From Chinchilla lanigera (Eukaryota; Chordata; Mammalia; Rodentia; Chinchillidae): DNA of 64,000 bases. Numbering within the stretch: position 1 is the first letter of the stretch; each line of letters begins with the position of its first letter. Under the pieces are notes generated by a model. That model saw nothing but the letters and a program-made list of their open reading frames with translations. It was not told the origin of the DNA and did not search any database. Below are positions 21,501-30,500 of this stretch, one piece after another. A program made the translations under genes and the position numbers. Location: the NCBI RefSeq assembly GCF_000276665.1, contig NW_004955518.1, forward strand, positions 2,792,202 to 2,856,201. Direction: 5' to 3'.

Positions 21501-24500
21501 TAATTGGAAATCTTTCCAAGCCCCTCAGACATTTGTTCTGAAAGCTGTTAGAGGACTGTGGTGGAGACAGCTACCCCTGCAACTCCTGTCCCCATGCCTG
21601 CAGAGACTCCAAGGCCTACCAGTAGGGGTATGAGTATTGGGGCTTATGGGCATCATCTGAGAGGGGTCTGCACAGGGAGCGGGAGCTCAATTTGCCTAGG
21701 GGCTATATGTATTTTGAGGGCCAGGAATACCAGGGTACATGTTCCAGTCCAGTTTGTGGGCAGACAGATAAGTGGAGGTTCCACAAAGCCAGAAAACCCT
21801 GGATGTGTTTAGGCAGAAAACATGCATTATTTAAGTGTTTTTATGTTAGAATCCTCTTTTTGCCATTGTCCCATGATGGTGGCAAGTACAGCCCCCATAA
21901 AAGGAGAGCTGAGCCTGGACGGTCCTTTTGGGTGGCACCTTGGGGTTTTATCCTGCCAGTGTAAGATAAATCTTACCTTGTCAACAAGCCATTGGGAGCA
22001 GTTCTTTAGGTTGGGCAGTAGGAGGAATTGGGTAGGGGTGGTGTCCCAGTGTGGTGTTTGGCCAGCAAGTATGGGTGAGCTGCTGGAATAGACCACTGTG
22101 GAAATTTGAAATGTGGAAGTTGGGGGAGGTGAGCAGAACCAAGAGTTTACATTTATGAATTTGTTTGTTTCTATGCTTGGGGGTCCTGACATTCTGAATT
22201 GGACTGAGTCAAGTGTTGTGTTCTTGTGGTCATGGGGACAGTGAAAGTGTAAAGTTGCATTTAGAGGGAAGTAAGTATCGTAGGGGTACTCCTGGGGAGC
22301 CCCTTCTACAGAGGCGTATGGTGGCCTGTGAAAAGATTTTTGTGTCTGTGGCTATTGGTCCTGTAATGTGATGGCGTTTTGGTGTGCTGGGGCCCATGAG
22401 GATGGCGTCCTGTAGGCTTCAGTAACCCAGTGTGCCTCAAAAGTGGGAAACCAGACAGACTCAGCCATGGCCCATGTTGAAGGGGGATGAGTGTACCCTC
22501 AGTGAACCAGGTCAAAGCAGAGAGGCAAATCCAGCAACTTGTGCCAGCATGGTTGGGAGTGGTTTAGTAGGGACTAGGCCAACTTTATAGTCTTATTGAG
22601 GTGGGAGAGTAGCTCAGGGGATTGTCTGGGCCTAGGGCTAAATTTGGACTCTGGGTAGTTGGGGCAGGGGCGTATGTGTCATTCTGGGCCTGAGATAGAA
22701 GATGCATAGCAGGGTAATTAGGAGCCTGATCAGCAGGAGGGAGGTGATGGTGAGAAAACTCCCTCAGGCAAGGCATAGCTCAGATGGAGCCATTGGGGTG
22801 TAGGTGGCAGGGGAGGATAGTGCCTGAGAGTGCACAAGGGAACAAGTATCAGTCTCATGAAAAAAGGAAGACACCTGATAAGAGGCACCTTTTTGTGGTG
22901 TTCCAGTCAGTTGGTGCCACTGAAGCCGGACCTGGGGCGAATATGAGCAAGGGGCATGAATGTGATTAGGAAGGGGAGATGGCCACACATGGAGTAATCT
23001 AGGCGGAGGATGAGTAGGAAAGTGAAAAGATGGATAGGGAGAAGCCACGGGCTCCTTGGAAGACATCTCCCAAGGGGTTGGCTTCTGGGGTACTACAGGG
23101 GCCCAGACGAAAGGAGGGCAGTATAGCAGCTCGAAGGGGTTATAGCCAGTGGGTTCGAGGGGAGCTTCCCTGAGTCTGAGATGCAGGGGAATAGGGAGCA
23201 GGGATGTGTAATATCTTCTTAGATGTAGGGAGAACTTCATGAGTTGGGCCTTAATTAAGTTATTGGCTTTTTCTGCTCTTCCTGAGGATTTGGTCCTGTA
23301 GGAGGTGTGGAGTGTCCAGTTTACTCCGAGAGACTCGGAGACCTTTGGGTTATTTGATCAGTAAAAGCCGGCCCATTGTCTGATTGGACTGAGGTGGAGA
23401 GATCAAGTCAAGGGATGATATTTGAGTGCAACCTTCCAGGAGGGGGCTCAAGTGAGAGGCTGAAGTAAGTGGCTGAGGGGTTTGTAACGTATGTGAAAGC
23501 TGTCATGGAGGGAGGAGAGAATCTGATGAGTCTGGGAGGTGAGAAGGAGATATTTTCCTTGGTCAAGGAACCATCCTTCTGAGGTGGGGAGTGTCTGGTA
23601 CTACGAGTGCTCTTCTGTGGAATAGTTGGGGTGATGCCCGTCAGGGAGAGGTATTGTCCCTGTGGAACAGGTGGAGTGCTGGCAGAGGCAGCAGCCTGCC
23701 CCCTTGGCTGTCTGGTTTGCAAAAGAGTTTTCTTGTGTTATGGGTCTGTGGGTTTTTGGTGTCCCTTACAGTGAATCACTCCTGCCTGGGCAGGCAGGAG
23801 GGCTGCCCCCAGGAGTGCCTTCATTAGGTGTGAATTAATGGTAGGGGATCCCCTGGTGGTGAGAAATCCTCTTTCAGCCCATATTGCTGCATGGTTGTGA
23901 AGGATGTGAAAAGAGTATTTTGAGTCTGTGTAGATATTAACTCTGCTTTCTTTTCCTAGGGTGAGGGCTGGGGTCAGTGTATGAGTTCGACCTGTGGTGA
24001 GGTGGTGTAGGGGTGAGCTTGGGCGTCAATTACCGTGTCAATTGTAACTGTAGCATATCCCACCCTGGCCACAGAAGCAGCTGTTCTTTGCAAGAGCTGC
24101 CATCTATGCAGCAGGTGTGTTGTGGGCTCTATGTGGAAGGTTTGAGATGTGAGGGAAGAGCCTGGTGTGTCAGTGTGTGAATGGTAGGCAGTTGGTCTCC
24201 CAAGCAGGTGCCCATTGTCTTTCGTCTATGTGAGTGGGATGGGATGGGGGGTGAGGAGGGGAGAACAGGAGGCGATGGGCATTGGGTAGTACTGGGGATA
24301 GTTAGGGTAGTGGACAGGTTTGTTAAGATGGCTGCTGAAGGGCTGGGATTTAGCTCAGCGGCACAGCGCCTGCCTGGCAAGCACAAGGTCGTGAGTTCAA
24401 TTCCTGGTACCAGAAGAAGAATAAAATAAAATAAAAGGATGGCTCCTGAAGAGTGGGATGGGGTGGGTTGTGATGACCAGGAAGGCATGGGAGAATATGT

Positions 24501-27500
24501 GGTTTGCAGTGGACAGAGGAACGGGAGAGTCTTGGGAGGCCAAGATATGGAGCCATCAGTCCCCACAACAGAAACCTCAGCCAAAAGGAGCTGTCCTGGG
24601 AAAGAAGGGAGGGTGGAATAGGTCACCTGTGTCCATTAGGAACGAAACGGTCTTACCTTCCACCTTAAGATTTACCCGAAGTTTGGCAGCTATGATGGTC
24701 CAGGGGGCATCTGAGACTGTCAGTCATCAGAGGCCCAACCCATGAGGTCAGAGAGAACCGGGTTGTCCTGTGGGGTGCCCTGGGAGGGGACCCCCGTAGC
24801 AATCCTGGTTGCACAGTGCAGTCTGACTTGCAGTGAGGACCCCCACTCATGGGACATGAGGGCTTGGGAGGGGGTCTGGGTTTGGGCATTCTTTCGCCCA
24901 GTGGCCTGACTGTTGACACTTAAAACGGTCCCATAAGGGTGGATCCCCTCTTTGTGCCCCTGGACATTTTGTTGGCATCCTCTTTGGGTTTGGGGTTTCT
25001 TAGAGTGGAGGCAAGTAACTGCAAGTCAGAGATGGATTGCTGGCAGGAAGCCTCATTTTGGTTATTGTAGATCTTGAAGGCCTGGGAAATTGATTCCTGT
25101 TGTGGGGTTTGAGGGCCTGTCTCAATTTTTTGGAGCTTCTTTGCCAATGTCAGGAGTAGATTGAGTGGTAAAATGCATTTTGAGAATCAGTTGTCCTTCT
25201 GGGCTTTCTGGATTGAGGGTAGTATATTTTCTTAGGGTGGTTGCCATTCGGGACATACACTGAGCCAGATTTTCATCCTTTTTTTTTTAATCCTTTTTTT
25301 TTGAGTAATCTCCTTAAGTTTGTCATAATTGACTGACTTGTGGGCTGCTTTTTTTAGTCCCTCCACAAGGCAAGTGATCATGTAATTTCTTGTCCTATTT
25401 AGCAGAGTAGGTTCCTTCCTCATCTCTTTGGTTAAAGTCCCAGTGGCGTCTGGCCTGGGGAACAGCTGGGGACCATCCCCAGTAAGAGCCCGGTCCGGCC
25501 CAGTCATTGGCATATGCTCAGGCTAGGGTCCGGGCCTGTTCTCCTTCCTCATCATCCCACAGAAGGGCATAGGTTTGAGCTCGGTATCGAAACTCTTGGA
25601 TATAGCTGCAGGAGTCAGACAGAAAGGATCCAAGGTGAGGAGCAATTGGAGATCACTGAGGGAGCAGGGAACATGGACCTGGACAGTGCCCTCTGCGCCC
25701 GCGACCTTGCAGAGAGGGAGCTGGGCAGCAGGGGTTGAAGGGCCAAAGCGGAGGCCAGAGCAGTGTGGGGGGAATGGGAAGAGAGGTGGGGTGTGTGCAG
25801 GAAGGTGTGGGATGCGGGGTTGTCCAGGAGAAACAGGGAGAGTGAGGGGTGAGGCTGGGGAAGCTGGTGGGTGATTGGCAGCTGGAGGGGCCCCAATTGG
25901 AGGAAGAAGTCCCAGCACGTTGCTTAAACTCTGCCTGTCTCAGTGAGCTCCGCTGTGCCTCAGTTTACTCTAACAAATAGAAAGTTGAGGTGAAGTAATA
26001 CTTAAAGGCAGAAGAGACCACAGAGGAGAGGGTATGTGCATGAGCCACAGATATTGAAAGGCTAGTGTTAGCGTATCTGTCCTTTCTTCACTGATTTGTA
26101 TAATGATGATGTCACCAGGGCATGTACTTTTACACTAATGATGTGTCTCCGTCACTGTCTTCATCATTGGGACGTGGTACCTGACATCAACAAATTAAGT
26201 GAGGAGAGGTTTGTTTTGACTTATGTTTAGAAGTTTCAGTCCTTATGTGATTGGCTGTCTCCAGCAGAAGCAGCGTGGTAGAAGTGTCTGGCAGAGCAAA
26301 CCTGCTCCGGCATGGCCCTGGAGAAGCAGAGAACAAGTCAAGGAAAGAACTGGGAGGGGAGACAGACCCTCGCCAGTCTCGCCCACACTGACCTTCCTTT
26401 TCTCGTTAGAACACACTTTCTAACAGCAAGTCAGCTGTACTTCTCCACAATTCAGTCACCCCAGAACGTGAGATTGTGAGGGCCATTTTAGATCTAAACC
26501 ATACATATTACAACTTCTAGAATTTCACCTTTTAGGGGTGTCTCCAAAAAGACAATTCCCTTGCTTACGTAGACTTTTTATTTGTAGGTCTTGTTTGGCT
26601 TCTCACTATAGGTTAGTATAGATGACTACCCTACGGCTACATGTGCAGGGAATCATCCGCAGAGGAAACACCAGTTAAAAAGGGCACAAATGGAAACCAG
26701 CAGTACGGTTCGAACTTCAGTCATTTTCATCCCTGTGACTGAGATCTTTACCCCCGGTTGTTCTCAGTGCTGAAAACTTTTCCTCAGTGCTAACAGTGGA
26801 CTTATAGGAGGATTATTAATACCTCTTAAGTTTTGTGTAATTCCATATTACAGTATGGTACCACAGACATGTCAGAAATGATATAATATTGTAATGCTAT
26901 TCATTTGTTCTGTCTTTGCGCCTATGTAAAGTTCATGACTAATTTTGTAACAGATCTCAGTCAGATTTCCTTCTTAATGTTTTCTCCGTTCGCTTTATCA
27001 TTTTACATTTGATTTCGCAATGTAACATCTCTCATACCTCTCATTTTCCTTTAGCCAACATGACCTACAAGAAATGATTGTTTATTAGAAAGAAATGAAA
27101 AAGTTTTCATAAGTTAATAAACGAAATCTATGTGTCTTCACCTCCAAGTCTTGACAAGATCTAATAGCACATGACTCTTTTGTGTCTGTTGTTAAAGGGT
27201 CAAGTTTACATCTCCATTTTAACATAACATAATTTTTCTCTTAATATTTACAAGTAAAAACATACGTTTTTTTAGCCAGTTGTGCTGGCACATGCCTGTA
27301 ATCCCAGTACTTGGGAGGCTGAGGCAGGAGGATTGACGTAAATTCAAGGCCAGCCTGGTCTACAGAAGCAAGTTCAAGGCCAGCCTGTACTACATAGTGA
27401 GACATTGCCTCAAAAAAAAAAACAAAAAATGAAACCATGTTTTTTGAGGAAATTTTTATGGAAAATAAAAAATGAACTATTCCAATATTTTTAACATACT

Positions 27501-30500
27501 TTATTAAATACAGGTTGTTTTAGTCCATATTAAGATTAAAATTGTTATGAAAGTCTTGTTGGTTTTCCTAATCAAACGACAACATAAAAATATGCCTTGA
27601 AAACTGGTTTTTCAGCCATTTTTGTGTGGATCTTCCTCATCCTATATTCTATAGAATATCATTGTAACATTTTTTCTGATTACCGTTTATTGAAAATTTT
27701 CCTAATTATTTCATTTTTGTATGCATGCTGTTACAAATGAAATCTTTGCTTTGTTTCAAATTCCAGTTGTCTATTGCTGATATATTTTGTATAATTATGT
27801 TGTGTAGCTTTTGTATACTTTCTAATTAGTTCCAGGATAGTTTGTTCGGTGTTTTTTACATAGAATATCATATCATCTGTGATTAAAGACAGTTGCTTTT
27901 TTGTTTTGTGTTTTCATGTGTTGGTATTGGTACTGGTGATTGAACCCAAGGCCTTTACACTGTACCACATCCCCAGAACAAAAGGTATCAGGATCAAAAG
28001 TTTAAGCCCAGCCTAAGGCAAATGAAATTTTTGAAGAGCTAAGGATGTAGGTCAGAGAGCCCTGGGTTCAATCCTCAGTCCCACATATAGATTTAAAAAA
28101 ACAAAGAAAAGAAAAAATTCTTTTTTCAATACTTTTATTTCGTTTTTTCATTTTACTATTTTTGTTTTTTTTATTTTTTTTTCATTCTATTATTTTTGAA
28201 AACAGATAATTAAGGGTTTTTTGTAAACCATATTTTCACTGCTATATCTCAGCATTGTTCATCAAAACTCAGGTCCTAAGTTCAATAAATAGTTAAGTGA
28301 TTGCAGTTAAATGATTAAGTAAACTTTTTGTTTTATTTTGTTTGTTTCCTTATTTGCAGGAAAACCATAGGCTAAATCACTAACTGATTCCTTATCAAGA
28401 ATATAAATGTTTCTGACCAGAAAGAATTTAATGAGCCTGATGGAGTTTAGTCTCTTATTAAGTAATCTGAGTAAAAATAATATTTCTTTCATATTTGATC
28501 ATAATTGTGTGCTTCAGTGATTTGTTATCTATGTCCATTCCTCAGGAGACACAAGAAGCAAAGAAGTCACTTGATAAGAAGGATGAGGAATATATATTTT
28601 CAGGAAGAGATAAGAGATTGGCTGAGCAGGTGTCCTTATACAATGTAAGAAAATAAAATATATAATCTCTTGTTTTTCTTTTATTTCTCATCTCCTTTTT
28701 TGTTTCTCTTTTCTATGACTACCTGTTTGCCCGAGGCATTCCCTATATATATATAAGTTCTGAAATATACATAACTCTGTTGTGTGTGTATGTATATGTA
28801 CATGTATGTACAATGTCCTCCTGTGTATTTGATATGTTTTCAGTTTGTGTTTTACCTGTCATCAGAAATTCAATTACTAGAGATCGATAGCACTTGCTCA
28901 GAAAGCAGGAGCTCTGCTAACTCCTGCGTGTGTCTTTCTGTACGAAATACGGTGCTGCCGCCCCAGCATTGCTTACTGCTTTGTTTAGTGCTCACTGAGC
29001 TCCCTTGATTTCTTTGTTCTCAAGTGTATCCTTTGACATAGGCAGGGCCTTAAGAAGTAAATGTTAAGCAAAAGTTGTTCTTTTTTTCATTGCCACGTAC
29101 ATCAATATATCTGATTTCCAAACATTCTAAAAGCCAAAATATTTATCTCTAAAAGACACTACACTCTTGAAAAATATGTTCAAGACAGAATGACACAAAG
29201 CCCTTGTGGGTTTGCTGTTAATTGATTAAAGGAAGTTTTGTTCTTTCCAGCTTTTCAGACTTCTTTTAGATGCTCGTGAGATTTTGCTTTCTCAGATACT
29301 ATTCTATAATCTCTACAGCTATGAAGAAAAATGGGGCACCTTTACAAGATGCTTTAGAGGGCAGCTCAGTTTTAAGAAAGATTACATGAAAAAGCTGAGA
29401 ATTATGGGTAGGTAAACCTTAAAAATTACCCAGGCCTTCGTACGCCGTGGAAAGGCTACTGGCCTGTACCACTGTTCCACCCTCTTCTGTTTCTTCCATC
29501 CCAGGCCATTCTATCCTTTGCCTTACTCAGTGCTCAGAGCTTTGTATGAATCTTCAATTTATTTTTTAAAACAGGGTCTCACTATATAGTTCAAGCTGGC
29601 CTTGAACTCACTGTGTGTTTGAGGCTAGCCTCAGCCTCCCAAGTGCTGTGCTTATAGGTGTATGCCACTACACTTGGCTGAATTTTCAGTGTATTAAACC
29701 AGTTTCCTTTACTCATACCTTGTCTTAGTAGATATATCTGAAAATGTAAATACCTACCCTACCTAATAAGAAAGAAAATATTAGAGGGGTGAGAGAAAGA
29801 AAAGAAAACTGAATGGACAAAAATTTCTTGTAGCTTATGGAGCATGCCAGCATCTGCACAATCCCTGAATTTGGCACTTTACTCTTGCTCTCCTTTTCCA
29901 CTGTTGTTTCGTCAGTGCTTTCCCTTCTGTGTACCATTTAGGATTCAGGAACTGGTCCATCCATGAAGTAAGAGTATAGTGGCTCTCCTCTCCTCTCACA
30001 CCCATGTGCTTGGTTTGTACTGTTTGTTTGTTTGTACTGGGGACTGAATCCAGGCCTTCCACATACTAGGCAATTGCCCTACCATTGAACCCCATCCCCA
30101 CCCTCTAGTTTGTAATTTTGTTAGTATTTATGTATAAGTGACTGGAATGCTTTTCATTAAGATTATTTGAGTATTTGTTTCTTCTCTATTTTAATCTGTT
30201 TTTAATGCATGGCATATAGTTAGTAGATACCTTGTTTTGCTTGAACTTGCCTCTGATACGTGTTTTTGTCATAGATGCTGTCTTGGATTTGGAAAAACAG
30301 GTTGGGGTTTGAAAATAGCCTTCCTTACTGTACATTGTTGTCTAATTTGCTGCCCCATGATCAAATTCTGTCAATAGTGTATATTGACAAATGTATACTG
30401 TCATATGTACATACAATATGTCATACATACAATATGTGTACATATTGTATATGTATATTGTTTCTGCTCTTCTTTTTAGGAATCAAAAAGATCAGAATCT

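Larger units (their letters stand above)
20447..25937 (-). mobile_element. Gammaretrovirus-like endogenous retrovirus, antisense to GPALPP1, 5'-truncated
   Basis: Minus-strand order: gag (about 25.92-24.78 kb), protease (about 24.68-24.13 kb), RNase H (about 24.11-23.73 kb), integrase (about 23.72-22.77 kb), env (about 22.6-21.17 kb), polypurine tract (20801-20818) and one LTR (20447-20800). All frames carry stops and frameshifts. No 5' LTR, primer-binding site or matrix region is seen, and the reverse transcriptase core is absent. An ID SINE sits in the protease/linker. Class I assignment rests on the capsid, CX2C-type nucleocapsid box, integrase and TM features. Minus orientation relative to the host gene is the usual tolerated state in introns. 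Confidence 0.88.
20026..28545. other. GPALPP1 intron 6 (8.5 kb, largest)
   Basis: Contains a truncated B1, the antisense provirus (20447-25937), a B1 at 27272-27431 and two old ID-like units near 27922 and 28036. The parts 25938-27271 and 28120-28545 show nothing I can firmly assign; 26200-26480 has a vague MaLR-LTR look. Confidence 0.7.
28645..30479. other. GPALPP1 intron 7
   Basis: Contains a diverged antisense B1 (29563-29682) and an antisense ID-like SINE (30024-30103). 28700-29560 is unassigned. Short TACATA/ATATGT alternations lie just before exon 8. Confidence 0.7.

Noticed and set aside
22764..23240. Host gene in GPALPP1 intron 6
   Set aside because: It is the integrase C-terminal part of the provirus, broken on both sides.
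26200..26480. MaLR LTR remnant
   Set aside because: Some words resemble MST/THE LTRs, but no ends or duplication can be placed, so not called.
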